Below the pieces are notes generated by a model. That model searched no databases. It worked only from the letters and a program-made list of their open reading frames with translations, and was not told the DNA's origin. Below, one piece after another: positions 23,701 to 36,639 of a DNA stretch of 64,000 nt. A program made the position numbers and the translations under genes. How positions within the stretch are numbered: the stretch's first letter is position 1; each line of letters begins with the position of its first letter. Source of the DNA: Phascolomyces articulosus (taxonomy: Eukaryota; Mucoromycota; Mucoromycetes; Mucorales; Lichtheimiaceae); NCBI GenBank assembly GCA_025677815.1, contig JAIXMP010000005.1, forward strand, positions 620,001-684,000. The letters are read 5' to 3'.

Positions 23701-24762
23701 CGTACCCGATTTGCTCGATTCCACGGTACAGCTGTCGAAGGTGATTTCGTTGAAGCACCCTCTCAGGTATATATAAAAAGAAGAAAGGGGAAGGAATAGG
23801 GTGATCCTTCTCTCATTTATTGGTTACTCACACTGGGGTCTTTTTTTTTTTTTGAAAAAAAAAAATAGATGTTAGAAAACTGGTGTTATGATTCCAAGTC
23901 TCTCAAGTATCTTTCTGCTCATTTTGAAACGGGTGAACCAATTTCAGATGAAATCATTGATCGTATCATCAAGGCAAAGAATGTTATTGCTGCCTTGTTG
24001 AACCTTCGTCAATTGTTCTTTGGTATCTTTGATATGGAAATTCACACATCCGAAGGTATATATTGATACATATCATTATTTTGTTTACAAATGGGATATA
24101 TGGAAAGAAAGAATGGAAAAAAGAGAGAGAGAGAGAAATATATAAAGGTTTAACGTGCTATCTTAATTTTTTTAGATGATAACTTGGATACTACTAAGAT
24201 CTATAACACTTTACGAGAAAAGATTTCTCTTGTCAAGGCACCTGAGGTATATATTATATAAATAATAACATTGAGAATAGGTGTTCATATATGTATATCA
24301 TAAACTTATATAATTTCTTTTTTTGTATTAAGGGTTCTTGTGGTCAAGCATCATTTGGCCATCTTATGGGTGGTTATGATTCTGGTAAGAAAAGAGGGAA
24401 ATTTGGCATGAAATGGTTTAATTTTAAGGAATAATTTACTCATTATATATATAGGCTACTATGGTTACATGTGGTCCAAGGTCTTCTCCAGTGACATGTT
24501 CTTTACCAAGTTCGAAGCCGATACACTTTCCGCTGAAACTGGTTATTCATACCGTAAATGTATCCTTGAAAAGGGTGGTAGCAAGTAAAGTATCAAATTT
24601 TATCAAAAAAAAAACACTTTCTTTCCTTTTTTTCCAAACACATCATTAGCATTAAATCATTATTTTTCTTTATTTAGGGATGGTATGGATTTGTTAGTAG
24701 ACTTCCTTGGCCGTGAACCATCATCGGATGCTTTCATGAGAGAAGATATTGGTGTGCAATAA
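20716..24762 (+). CDS. PRD1: saccharolysin / thimet oligopeptidase, M3 metallopeptidase
   Basis: Twenty-two exons, all in phase, total 671 residues: 20716-20902, 21030-21362, 21475-21491, 21564-21597, 21700-21754, 21847-21854, 21970-21981, 22080-22171, 22299-22328, 22422-22496, 22591-22665, 22748-22757, 22839-22976, 23083-23253, 23316-23415, 23509-23569, 23674-23766, 23869-24055, 24176-24246, 24333-24384, 24455-24584, 24678-24762. The zinc site is HELGH (464-468) with the downstream third ligand Glu493 in [18 protein letters not shown] and the C-terminal [12 protein letters not shown] motif are also standard for thimet/neurolysin/saccharolysin enzymes. It hydrolyses short cytosolic peptides left by the proteasome or bound for the vacuole. 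The N-terminus lacks a mitochondrial presequence, arguing for Prd1 over the mitochondrial relative Oct1. The intron after residue 466 splits the HEXXH motif. Exons of 8, 12 and 10 nt are microexons. Confidence 0.93.
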
Positions 24763-26742
24763 ATTAATACAAAAAAAGAAATAGTTGGGATATATGTAGG
24801 ATAATCGAAAGGATATAAAAAACGATGGTTCACATCATGCACCTATATAATTATTTTATATATATATATATATAGTGTTTTTTTCTCTATATATAAAAAA
24901 AGATTCTTATTTGAGTTTTGTACAAATTTATTATTAAATGTTTTTTTTAACCACAAGCATTGATAACTTTTGTGATTTTTTAATGTATATGGCTGTTACT
25001 AAGAGGGCAATTATATTTGGGTAGATTCTAATCCACCATCATTATAATAAGTTGATTACTACTGAGATATAGTCAATTGCATAGGTGGTTATGATGGATA
25101 TGCTCGACATGATAGTCTTAACGTTTGGATGTATGTTAAAATAATTCCGTCCACAGAACAGATTGTCAAAATATTAACATCTGAACATGGTGCATCCAAA
25201 AAAAGCAAAGGTGTTCCCTACAGCCATGATCACCCCACCCCCGATATAAAAAGATTGCTTGTTTCGATATCCTCGTTCAGAGTACTACATGTAGAGTAGT
25301 GCCGGTCTTTTTCTGATTATGTGTCAGATTCCATTGTATAACAGATGAATGTATATTGTTGGAACTTATTTTTATGCGCGGATATCTTTAATATTGAAGA
25401 ATAACGGCAAATGATGAGTAAGTTGCTTCAAAACGCGATATATATTTTGTGGATCATCCACCGATCGTTCTGGTATAGCTGTCGGTTTATTCAAAACCTA
25501 CACTAAAAAAAAAATGGACCAAAACCACCAAATGTTACCTTGGCATGACACTCTAATTGGTTTTTTTTTCATCAGGATTTTCTCCCATCAAAGGTTAAAA
25601 TAATAATTTCTTCATAACTTGCACAAATCCAGTTACTATCCGCTATTGCTATATTTTTTTTTGTTCCACTTGGTATTGTTCACTTTGAGTACAATCTGAA
25701 GCTTCCTCATAATTTATTTTTTTACACATTGTTGTAAGTTGTTACTCTATAGACTAAGCTTAACATCACTGTTAAATAAGCAATAATATTATCTCAGAAT
25801 TGCTTGCGTATACAGATATATAATACATACTTTCTTTAATTGATGCATTTCCAGTTTTAATGCTACAGAATCCAAAATGATATGCTATACTGTATGTAAA
25901 ACGCGTTTATAAGAGTTTTAATAAACAGATCCTTGGTGTTTTTTTTACACCAAGTTATCATTCTTTCCGAGATAAACTTTCCCAATGTCACCACTGAGTG
26001 GTGCTATTTTTTTTCTCCACTGCGATTGCTCCTTGTGTTCCCTCAGTCCAAAAGTCCCACCACATTAGGACAACATGAGCTGCGCCAATTCATTCCAGTA
26101 GCAAATATATAATCTTTCCATGCATATTCCTGTAAAGCATTCATTAAATAATCGTTATCCAAAACAAAAAGGAATCATGATGTGTGTGGAGTAATAATGC
26201 CGACACACTTCAATACCAATTGGTGTGTGCTAAATCAATCCAAAATTGTTGTCGTTGATTGGTGAACAGTTCAAATTGTAAAAATACAATATATATAAAT
26301 GAAAGAGAAAGAAAGCATGGTATCTATATAGTATTAGTGCTTAAAATTAAGTCTATTACGAAAATGATGTGTATACCTGGATAGGATAGAAGAAGGTGTG
26401 CTCATTAGGAGAGCTTTCAAAACTTCTACTTTGATGAACTTGTCCTTTTTTTTTACGTAAGCAAAATAATAATAATTGAGTATTATTATTTGTTCTGATT
26501 ATTTGTGAGGTATCCATGATGAAATAAAAGCGTCGGGGTAACAGTAGAGTAGATCATCAAAACAAGGGTTATTCGAATTTTATAAATTTACCACGCTATA
26601 CGGTTGGATAATTCGTATAATGAGTTGGATAGAGACCCCAGTTCAAAAAATTAAAATTATGCAAGCATAAATTTTTTGCAAAAAGAAAAGACTGTATTTG
26701 TCTCTTTTTGAATTCTTTTTTTTTTCGACAATACGTAAAATA
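24763..26742. other. intergenic, about 2 kb
   Basis: No supportable protein gene. Contains an AT run near 24,850, a perfect hairpin CTTGGTGT/ACACCAAG (25932-25954), and a second hairpin CACCAC/GTGGTG (25989-26003) followed closely by a T8 run. The last 400 bp lead into the aldolase and include a T-rich tract just before the start codon. Confidence 0.5.
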
Positions 26743-28066
26743 ATGGGTGTTATCGATATCGTGCCATCAGGTGTTATTACTGGTGATGATGTTTTTCGTC
26801 TCTTTGAATATGCTGAAGAACATAACTTTGCTATTCCTTCGATTAATGTAACATCAACAAGGTATGCTTTTGCATGATAAACAGGGATGGAATTAGATAA
26901 AGTTCTTTTCTGTTATACGTATTGGAAAAATAGTTTTTATTTTGGATACATATTGATAAAAATAATAGTACTGTAAATGCTGTTTTAGAAGCAGCACGAG
27001 ATATTCGTTCACCTATCATGATCCAATTCTCAAATGGTGGTGCCGATTTTTTTGCTGGCAAAGGATTAGATAATAGTGCACAACAAGCATCTGTTCTTGG
27101 TGCTATTTCTGGTGCTCATGTAAGGATATATCTTACTTATATACACACACATAAGATTCTCTCTTTTTTTACTCGATCATCCTATTGTAACTTTAGCTTG
27201 TATCTATATTAAACAACATTAAAAAACTTATACTTTTGGATATATATTACCTTTAATAGTATGTACGTTCAGTTGCAAAGGCTTACGGTGTCCCCGTCAT
27301 TTTACATACGGATCATTGTGCCAAGAATCTTTTGCCATGGTTCGATGGCATGCTTCGTGCCGATGAAGAATATTTCAAAGCACATGGTGAACCTCTCTTT
27401 TCATCTCACATGTTGGATTTATCCGCAGAACCCAAAGAAGATAACATTCGTATATGTGTTGATTATTTGAAACGCATGGCACCTATGAAACAATGGCTTG
27501 AAATGGAAATCGGTATTACAGGTGGTGAAGAAGATGGTGTTAACAATGAAGATGTTGATAATAATTCCCTCTTCTCTCAACCTGAAGATATTTGGGATAT
27601 TTACAAGGCATTTTCACAAGTTTCGAAATACTTTTCCATTGCTGCTGCCTTTGGTAATGTCCATGGATCTTATGCTCCTGGAAATGTTAAATTACATCCC
27701 GAATTATTGGCTAAACATCAAGCTTACGTAAAGCAACAATTGGGAACCGACAAGGATCATCCTGTTCTCTTTGTATTCCATGGTGGTTCTGGTTCGACCA
27801 AGGAGGAAATTCATGAAGCTGTACGCAATGGTGTTGTCAAGATGAATGTGGATACGGACACACAGTGGGCTTATTGGGATGGTATTCATAAGTATTATGA
27901 AGCCAACAGGGATTATTTGCAAACGCAAGTAGGAAATCCAGATGGCCCCGAAAAACCTAATAAGAAACATTATGATCCACGAGCTTTCATCAGAGCTGCC
28001 GAAAAGTCAATGATTATGCGTGTTCAAGAAGCTTGTCATGACCTTGGTAATGTCCACACTTTGTAA
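26743..28066 (+). CDS. FBA1: fructose-bisphosphate aldolase, class II
   Basis: Three exons (26743-26861, 26969-27119, 27260-28066), in phase, 358 residues, nearly the length of yeast Fba1. It reversibly cleaves fructose-1,6-bisphosphate to dihydroxyacetone phosphate and glyceraldehyde-3-phosphate in cytosolic glycolysis/gluconeogenesis. Zinc and catalytic features are present: HTDHC at 106-110 (catalytic Asp108, zinc His109), EMEIGITGGEEDGV, FGNVHGSYAPGNVKLHPE, VFHGGSGS and MNVDTDTQWA. The GGEEDGV loop and NVDTDTQWA are class II hallmarks. The start ATG follows ACGTAAAATA and is the only one fitting the family N-terminus (MGVIDIVPSGV). Codon choice is less AT-skewed than neighbours, as expected for a highly expressed gene. 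Absent from animals, which use class I. Confidence 0.97.
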
Positions 28067-28436
28067 ATAATGTTTAATTAGCTTTTTAGTACCTATGTTT
28101 TTTCTACTTCTTTTATCAATAACCCCTTCCCATGTATATAAAATAAATCAGAATTAGTATATATTATATTTTTAATTATATTTGCGTCTACATACAATAA
28201 TGTTTTGATTTGTTTGTCTTTTTGTTGAGTCAATGAAGTATATGATAATGAAAACTATTTTTTAATGTGACAAGAAAATAATTAATACTATAGATATATA
28301 ATAGGGTATATATGGTGAAATTGGTAATAAAATGATTGAACAAAAACAGGTAATGGATGCTACACTTTACAGATAATTTGCTTTTTTTTTGTGAGGAAGA
28401 GAATGAAAAAGGATGGGTGATATTGTAGATCATTAA
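28067..28436. other. convergent 3' region, FBA1 / F-box gene
   Basis: 370 bp of AT-rich DNA between two converging genes. No gene seen; carries both 3' UTRs. Confidence 0.6.
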
Positions 28437-30700
28437 TTAGTATTGGTTTTCATACAACATGATTGTATCGTGATCTCGTACATAATCCAAGCCGGTGGAT
28501 GTGACATTTGGTAATTCATACAAATTAAGTGCTTGTAAGGTTGGAATATTACAAAGGGACCGGATTGAATTATTGCCTACAGCCTCGATTTGACAAAGGA
28601 TAATAACACGAATATGGGTGTTATTTGAATCCTGTTGCAACTTCAAAACAAAATTATCGAACGAGTATTGATCCTTGACTTGGGTATTGATCAATGTAAA
28701 ACTTCGAAGTGAAGAAATACCGGCAATGGCCTGTAATGCTACATCGTTCAATTGAAAATTACAGTCGTCGAATTCTAATGTATACAATAAATGTTGGCGT
28801 GCTTCTAATGTACGGAACATGGATGTCATTCCTTCATAGTTTATGCCTCGTATAGAAGCAAATTCAAGCCTTTGTAGAGAAGGCAATCCGGCAATTGCAT
28901 TGAACGTATCATAGCCAAGACCAAATCCGACATTAAGTAGAAGTTCTTCCAAAACAGGGCATCCTGAAAGTATATTAGCGAGTATTGGATCAAAGTTACG
29001 AGTTGGACTAATGTTGATAAATCGTAGTTTTGGAAAAGTGACTGATGATAATGCATTCCAACCTGATGTTATATCATTATTCGGGGTCGCAGCGGACATC
29101 AGGAATGTTTCCAGTACAGATGCACTATCACATAAAATATCAATAATAGGTTCCATTATTTCTGAGCGATAGTTTGGAAACAAGCAAAAGTATCGGATTC
29201 CTTTCGGCTCATCTGGATCTGCCGAAAACACCACTTCATCGTTTCCGGGTGGCATAATACCTCCATAATTGATGATAAAGCTTCGTAAATTAGGACAAGC
29301 TTTGCGGACTACAGATGCGTAGGCGAAAGAACAATGTCCAATCACAAGTTTACGCAGTTTAGGACAGCATTCAAGAAGAAATTCCAGGTGGGATGGCTCC
29401 ATATGAGCAAACCTTATTTCTAAATCCGTTAAAGAGTCAAATGTCATGGAACCGTGCGGCATGATACCTTGTATATCCAAGATGGCCTTTCTTTGTTCAC
29501 AATGAAGTGTTTCAAGTTTAGGACACATTGAAAGAACTACCCCTATTGGAAGAGACGGACTTTTGGAGTCTACTTCGATCGACAGATGACTTAGAGTATT
29601 TTTTATATTTGAAAGAGCTCCAAGAAGTTGATAATGATGATCCATTTGATAACCTATCGAGTATATATGTATTAACTAAAAATGAAAAACTCTACCTATG
29701 GTAGGATTTAAATAGAGAAAAAAAATCTTACCATGGATTTCCAGTATATTGAGATTAGTAAAAATATTACTCATGATAACGGTAAGTAACATTTCACATT
29801 CTTCCTTAGTTGTACTATAAAGTACAATCTCCTCTACATGTTGACTGACATGATGTAATTTAAACAAGATTGGTTCCGGCCGGCTCCCTTCTTCGTCTTC
29901 TTGGGATGAAAGACATATTTCTGTCCATGGTTTAGGATACCCAGCAAGGCAGTCCCGCCAACCCTTTGAAATATCCATCAGTCCTACCATCTCTTCCATT
30001 TCAATATGATCCAATACTTGGTGCAGAACTTCATAGGGTAGTTGTGTCACAAAATCGATACGAATATCAAGTTTTTCTTGAGCTTCATTATATTTCTCTT
30101 GAAGGGTAAGACGTGCTGACTTGTTTTGTTCACCCGAAAGTGCTTTAATGCCTGTTTGATATACTTGCATAGCTGCCTTATAATGACTCCTCAATGTATG
30201 GATCGATCCAGCACGCAGGTCTAAATAAAAAAAAAAATCTCTTTTTTTAATCTCATTCTGTCACTTTCAATGCTATGTACCTCTCCAATTGATTCATTTC
30301 AATAATAAAAAGTAAAAACCAAAGAAAGATGATAGGGGCTGTCGATATACATACATCCAGCTGCTGCCGTAGGTGCCAATGCAATCATATTTTGTGCGTC
30401 CTTGAGTCCTTTATCCACCTGCATAGTCATTCCATAAGTCCATGCGCGAACATCTAACAATGACAACGTATTGTTGAACATTTCTTGGATCCCGATAGTA
30501 GAAGAATCAATCGCGTTTTGAAAGTTTCTATTTTCGACATTTTCAACGCAAGTTGTAAAAGTTGCTTTACCAGTACTAGCTGGTGAATGGAAGCCTTCAA
30601 AGGAGTTTGACATTTTAGTTTGACAGCCATTTGTCGTTGGTGTCGGTGTCGTTGATATAGTTATTTCCTTTGGAATGATATTATTCAATGTTAGTGACAT
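28437..30700 (-). CDS. TPR / F-box / leucine-rich-repeat protein (Dia2/Pof3-like layout)
   Basis: Three exons (30355-30700, 29732-30220, 28437-29653), in phase, 683 residues. Residues about 45-145 form TPR-type helices (DVRAWTYGMTMQVDKGLKDA, then LRAGSIHTLRSHYKAAMQVY across exon 1/2). An F-box follows at about 166-210 (DFVTQLPYEVLHQVLDHIEM, then the conserved Trp of SKGWRDCL). The remainder is a leucine-rich repeat solenoid with recurring L..L.I..C pieces (CPKLETLH, CPKLRKLV, CPNLRSFI, CPVLEELL). F-box proteins link substrates to Skp1-Cul1 ubiquitin ligases; the LRRs would hold the substrate. TPR + F-box + LRR is the layout of S. cerevisiae Dia2 and S. pombe Pof3, which act in replication and genome stability. 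Orthology is inference from layout only. Start at 30700 is the first ATG of the frame. Confidence 0.85.
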
Positions 30701-33700
30701 GAGAATAAAAGAAAAAGAGGCATGAAGAAAAGGTGCTTCAGCTGTGTGAAAAAAGAAAAACTCGTCAAAGTGTTATTGCATACATAATATAACAGTAATA
30801 TTTAAAAACAATCAACTGGATATGGTAAATCTGCTGGATAATCTTCTCTCTCTTTCTCTCTCTCTCTCTTTCGTTCGGTTTAATGAACAAGAAATGATAA
30901 AATATATCGTAGCACTAACTAAACATGAACCGTGTGGGTTACCTTGACATGTCTTGTACTACAATTTAGTGTAATCTTGAGAACTTCAAGGCGTTTGGCT
31001 TTGTTCCCTTGGTAGCAAACTTACTAGAAATACGAAAACCGCCACAAACCCTTTCTTTTAAGGGGTTAAGCATCAAAGGGGCTTATTTTTACAATTCAGC
31101 AGCATCACTTAAAACGATTCACTTCCCCTCAATTCGAACTCACAAGGTGTTTGTGCACATCATAAAATACTATACAAAAAATTAGTCAACTATATATAGT
31201 AGTTTTCTCTATTTGACATATACTGACTCCATTTTTTTTGCAACCTCAAAAATTGCAAATCCTCACTTTTTACAATAGATTCTGGAAATTGTTTATAATG
31301 AATAATTTACTATTTACTATCCTGTTTTTTTTTTTTTTTCAAACCTCACTTTTTGCAACAATTTTTTATTATTTTGGACATGAAAATAGAGAGATCAGAG
31401 AATTAAAACAATGGTAGTAGCTGTTAACCTTCCTCTTCACTAGGACAAAGACAACGTTCAAATCAATGCTGTAAAAATATGCATTGGATTCAGCAGCATC
31501 CAATAACGGTTCTGAAAAGCTCGTTCCATTAAAATAATTAAAAACCATGTTCAAACTTTAGCCGATAGCAGCAGCAGTATTATCGATCCCATGGCTATAA
31601 GCATCATCAAAACCGGTTGGATTTTCTAGCAGGAACATGAAAGCAGCAATGCTATTATCAGGATCTTACAAGAAGGTGGTGGTGTTAAAATTCCAAGAAC
31701 ATTTTAAAAGACATTTTGAATAAACTAGCTAAAAAAAAACATGAAGAAATTCTGCTCCTCACCATTGATGGACCAGTCGCAATGTATGCCATCACCAAAG
31801 CTTGGAACCAAACGCGCCCATTGCCAGCTTGACATGAGATGGTTTGATTTTTATACTTTTGATGTAACAACCAAACTATATAAACAGACATATACACAAA
31901 ACAGTACAGTACAGTACATTACATTTTTTTTCATAACTTTACATTTATTACATGTAATCTATGATACAATACAAGTAACAATCCATCCATCCGCTGTTTA
32001 ATATTTTCTATTGCAATTACTCTAACCCTGGTGTTACAAACCCACAGTCATTCTGTATATTTTTTTCTAGTGTTATATCCTTTAATAGTATTTGTAATTT
32101 ATAATTACCATCTTTCTTCAACAAGGTATATCCATAACTATAGCTTCTAATTTGAATATTGAATGTTGATATAATATTTTAAAATTTGTTGCACTCATTA
32201 ATTAAGAACAATGAAGGGTTGTCATTTTTTCTGGTGTTTACTTGCTGTGGACTCTGCTGTTATCGCTTGTTGAGTTATTTCCAACTTTAGCAAAACTTGT
32301 TCTCAAATTTATGCTGCATTTATATAATTATATAAAGTGGGAGTTGACTGGAGGAGAGTTTTGTTCTTGGCTTCAGAGCGCAAAGAATATTTTCCTATGT
32401 ATCCAATTAACGAATGATGTAATACTTTAAGTGCAGAGCTGAAGTATTTCAATATTACCCATTTCCCAAAACTTTTGAATTTGAGAGTTCACTCTAAATA
32501 TTGATTCCTTTATCAACAATCAATTCTACAATGTACTCATCTAATATCGTATATCACCAACCAATAAATTAAATATGGGACTTGTTTATCCTACCAGGAA
32601 GATCATTCTTAGGGGATGTTGTGCCCAAGGATATGATACTGTTGAATTTTAGGAAGAGTTTACTTTATCATGTTGCAAAATGAATAAATGAAACAGTAGT
32701 TGAAGAAAGGTTGGTATTGATATAATATGTTTTGGTAACGCAGTATAAGCTTGTTTTGATGCGAATATCAAGGGCGACGCACTTTGGAATGATTAAAAAA
32801 CCACATTGTCTATTGATAGTTTTCAAACCAACAAACGTTACGCCGATTTTTATTGACATTTACCTATCGATATCAAGATACCCTCCTCGATCATTTTTCG
32901 ATGCAAATGGTTGGGAGATGATGGTCTCTATGATTTGGCATTATCATAAAACATTACGGCAGATACAGATATCAAATTCCAACAAAAAAACTATACATAT
33001 CATAATTTTAGTTCTATATATAATACCCACCAAATTTATTTGTATATAAATTATTTCTCTTTCCCCAAATCTCTATCACTCTTCCGTATATGATGTTTTT
33101 TTTTCTTCATTTACATACAAGTATTCATATTAGGATTTTTGGGCTTATTAGTCATATCAAAGAGAAAGTATAATATATCATGCATCATATTGATAATTAC
33201 TATACAATATATAAAAAATCGAACAACAAATGTAGTTGGTGACAATCTTGTAATAAAGATTAGTAGTTTATAATCACCAAATTAATAAAAATGAGCAAGT
33301 GTACAGTGGTTGATATGTATATACTTTTACTAAAAAATATTCAGCTGTATTCATATAAAATCCCACTTGTCAGTGGTATCACCAGGTGCGAAAAAAAATT
33401 TGGGGTTCATGTGCATAGGTTTTTTTTTTTTTTTCGTTTCCATTAGAGTCTCATCACCGATATTATTATAAAAATACTAAAATGACTATAATATATTTAG
33501 ATGAATAAAATATTATATAAATAAATGATACGATCTTATTGTATTATCAATTCAATTCGTAACTTTCAAATAGAAGAAGTATTAAAATAAAGTCTTGAGA
33601 AATGTACAGCTTAGTCAATATTTTATCATGATGTAAAGGTGTGTCAATTTATATCGTGAAATAAAAAAAAGGTTACACGAGATTTCGTTTTCTTTCCATA

Positions 33701-33830
33701 AGAAGTCCTTTCAGGATTACTATTCACAATTTCCAACAGCAGTTGTTTTGAATAAGATAATATTTCAAGACAATAAGACCCTTCCTCTCTTTTCCTCTTT
33801 TGCATCCGTTTTCTTCTTTACTTTTCATAT
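30701..33830. other. gene-poor stretch with decayed coding scraps
   Basis: 3.1 kb, AT-rich. A coding-like minus-strand scrap lies at about 31,400-31,900 (e.g. a segment including PTGFDDAYSHGIDNTAAAIG, then stops). A sequence at 31,218-31,290 resembles the ends of the repeat at 42,851 (GACTCC...TTTTTTGCAA). The last 60 bp lead into the monooxygenase. No intact gene or RNA gene recognised. Confidence 0.45.
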
Positions 33831-36639
33831 ATGTCTTCAAAAACAAATAAAAAATTAACAGCTGCTGTCATTGGCACTGGGTAAATATCTTAATATCTCC
33901 ATCCATTAATCCACCTATCGATACTTACTCCAAAAACGATTATTTATTGAACATTTTATTATTATTATTTATTTATTTTTTTTGTTGTATAAACAGTTTC
34001 AGCGGACTTTGTTCTGCAATCAAACTAGAAAAAGAGCTTGGTATTCAGGCACAACTTTTTGAGATGTCAGACGATGTCGGTGGTACCTGGGAAGCAAATA
34101 GAGTAAATATATTTTCGAGATCGATCGTTTACCAGATTATCTTATTGGTACCATCCATTATAAAATAGACTAAACGATTATATTTTATATTGATTTAATG
34201 CAGTATCCAGGTGCAGAATGTGATATTCCCTCTCATTTGTATTCACTCAGTTTTGAATTAAGTCCTTGTAAGTTAGAATTTATATATATATCTTTGTCAC
34301 ATGCGTTTGGGTACAAGAAAATTCATCCGGAAGAGATTGGTGTTGTTATAGATCAAGAAATAATTATATTAATGAAAAAGTTGTTTTTTTCTTTGTTGAT
34401 ATTTAGCATGGTCGAAGCATTACAGTAACCAAAAAGAAATCTATGCCTATATGCAAAGCGTCGCGAAAAAATATAACCTTTATGAACGAACTCAATTCCA
34501 AACAGAAGTTATTCGTTGTGAATGGATCGAAAGCAAACAACAATGGTATTTACAATGGCGAAATACAAAGGACCATAATAAGACAGGGTCCGGTTATTAT
34601 AATACTGTGTAAATGTTTGTTAATTTTTGCCACCATGGGATTGTTCGGATACAGCTTGGGATTTTTGATGGATGAGATGCTGGAAGGAACATAAAAGAAA
34701 AAGTAACCCCAGTTTAATTATTATTAATTTAAAATAAATTCTCCCCCAAAACAGATTCGCTGGTTTAGGTCCATTACGAATCCCGAACATTCCGAAAGAA
34801 TTTCAAGGATTTGATGGCCCAATTGTACATACCACTCGTTGGGATAATACCATTGATTATTCCAACAAGCGTATTGCCGTTATTGGTTGTGGTGCAACGT
34901 AAGTAGGAACAAAAATAATTAGCATGAGATACTGGGTATATAAGTAAATGAAGGAGGAAGGGTTACTGATTTATATATAGTGCTATTCAAGCTATCCCAG
35001 AATTACGAAAAGTAGCTAGCCATATTTATAGCTACCAAAGAACAGTTGCATGGGTTAGTCCTAGAGATCAATTTACTTATCCACGAATTATCAAGGCAGT
35101 ATTTCGATGGTTCCCAGCTTTGTTAAAACTTTATCGTTTTATGTTGTTCCTTCAGGTAAAAATTGCTGATAATAATCATTGAAATCAAATTGTATATACA
35201 AAGAACGAATGAAAATAGGAAGAAACTCATGTATATATATAAATGTATATAGCATGAAATGTATTATACCTATTTTGGTTATTATGATACCTTTTTCGGA
35301 CGATTAATCCACAAAGGATTCAAGAAAATCGTGGCCTTGCGTCTTGCTCGAGCTGGTCGTCCTGATTTGATCCCAATTTTGACACCTAGTAAGTATCACT
35401 TAATTTTGATGGACGTTTAACTTATTAAAAAAAAAACAATAATAACACAACATCATTCTATTTTTTTTCTTTAGACTATCCACCTGGATGTAAGCGTATT
35501 GCTAAATCTGAGCTTTATCTCGAAGCACTTGCCAAACCCAATGTCACTGTCATTCCTGCCGGTATCGAAGAAATTAAAGGGCGTGTATTAGTTGATAAGA
35601 CAGGAAATGAGACAGAAGTGGATATTTTGATCCTTGCTACAGGATTCAATCTTCAAGGTTTCGCTGGAAATTTAAAAAGTAAAGTTGATTCATTTTTCAT
35701 GTGTATATTATTATATATAATATTTAAATACTAATGTGCTTTTATATAATACAGTTCTTGGTAGAAATCAAGTCTCATTAGAGGAGAAATGGCGACATGA
35801 ATTCCCTAAAACATTCAAGGTAAAAAAAAAGAAAGGGAATTAATATGGTTATGATAGTCGTAATGATGGCTGATCGATAATTTTATTTTTATTTTGAACA
35901 GACTGTTACAATGAATGGATTCCCCAACTTTTTCTTACTTCTTGGACCTTCGACAGGTTTAGGTCACAATTCTGTCGTTACGGTATGTTATCCATTTCAT
36001 GCGTCTTTTGTAACTGTATGCTATGTATCATCCTACTAATTCAAACCCCACATTTTTATTCTTGATTTAGATGATTGACATGTAAGTTTTTTTTTTTTTT
36101 GTGCTGTCTAAAATAGGTGCAATTTTTTTTCATTTCACTAATAATAATAATGTTGAAAATATTATAGTCAAGTTGATTTCGCTATCAAGTGTTTGAAGCA
36201 TGTAGTACAAAGAGATTTGGCAGCAATTGAACCCAAAATTGCTTCACAAGAAGAATTTGTTAAAAAATTACAGAATGGCTTCAATGGAACCGTATGGAAA
36301 GGAGGTATGTTATCAAGATTTAGATAAAACGTTACAATATATGCATTTATCAATCTGTTATATATTAAATATATAACTTGGTGAAATTGTATTTATAGGT
36401 TGTCGATCATGGTATATGAATGACGCTGGAGAGGTAATGTATCAGATAAAAATTTTAAGGTCTTACTGTATAAAATGATTATTATAGAAAAAGCTGCTAA
36501 TGTATGTAATTCTCATAATTAATAACAATAGTTATTCGGTCTTTGGAATGGCACCATTACTTCTTTCTGGTGGTCTTTACGCAAGGCAAACATCAATGAT
36601 TTTGTCCAACACAAAAAAGCCATTCCTATCAAAATGTAA
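33831..36639 (+). CDS. flavin monooxygenase, Baeyer-Villiger (BVMO) type
   Basis: Fourteen exons, all in phase, 505 residues: 33831-33880, 33997-34102, 34204-34267, 34407-34608, 34755-34898, 34981-35155, 35253-35388, 35475-35678, 35755-35819, 35902-35982, 36071-36081, 36168-36304, 36399-36433, 36532-36639. FAD-binding Rossmann motif IGTGFSG near residue 15, then GGTWEANRYPGAECD. The BVMO fingerprint FxGxxxHxxxW is complete at 160-170 (FDGPIVHTTRW). A second, NADPH-binding Rossmann motif (VIGCGAT) lies at about 182-190, and a distal LATGF motif follows. Such enzymes insert oxygen next to a ketone to make esters or lactones. No membrane anchor is obvious. The substrate cannot be read from sequence and no biosynthetic cluster surrounds it. 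Exon 11 is an 11-nt microexon. Confidence 0.9.

Noticed and set aside
34443..34694. Separate small gene overlapping the monooxygenase
   Set aside because: It is an out-of-frame reading of exon 4 and the following intron; the exon 4-5 junction at 34608/34755 restores the enzyme frame.
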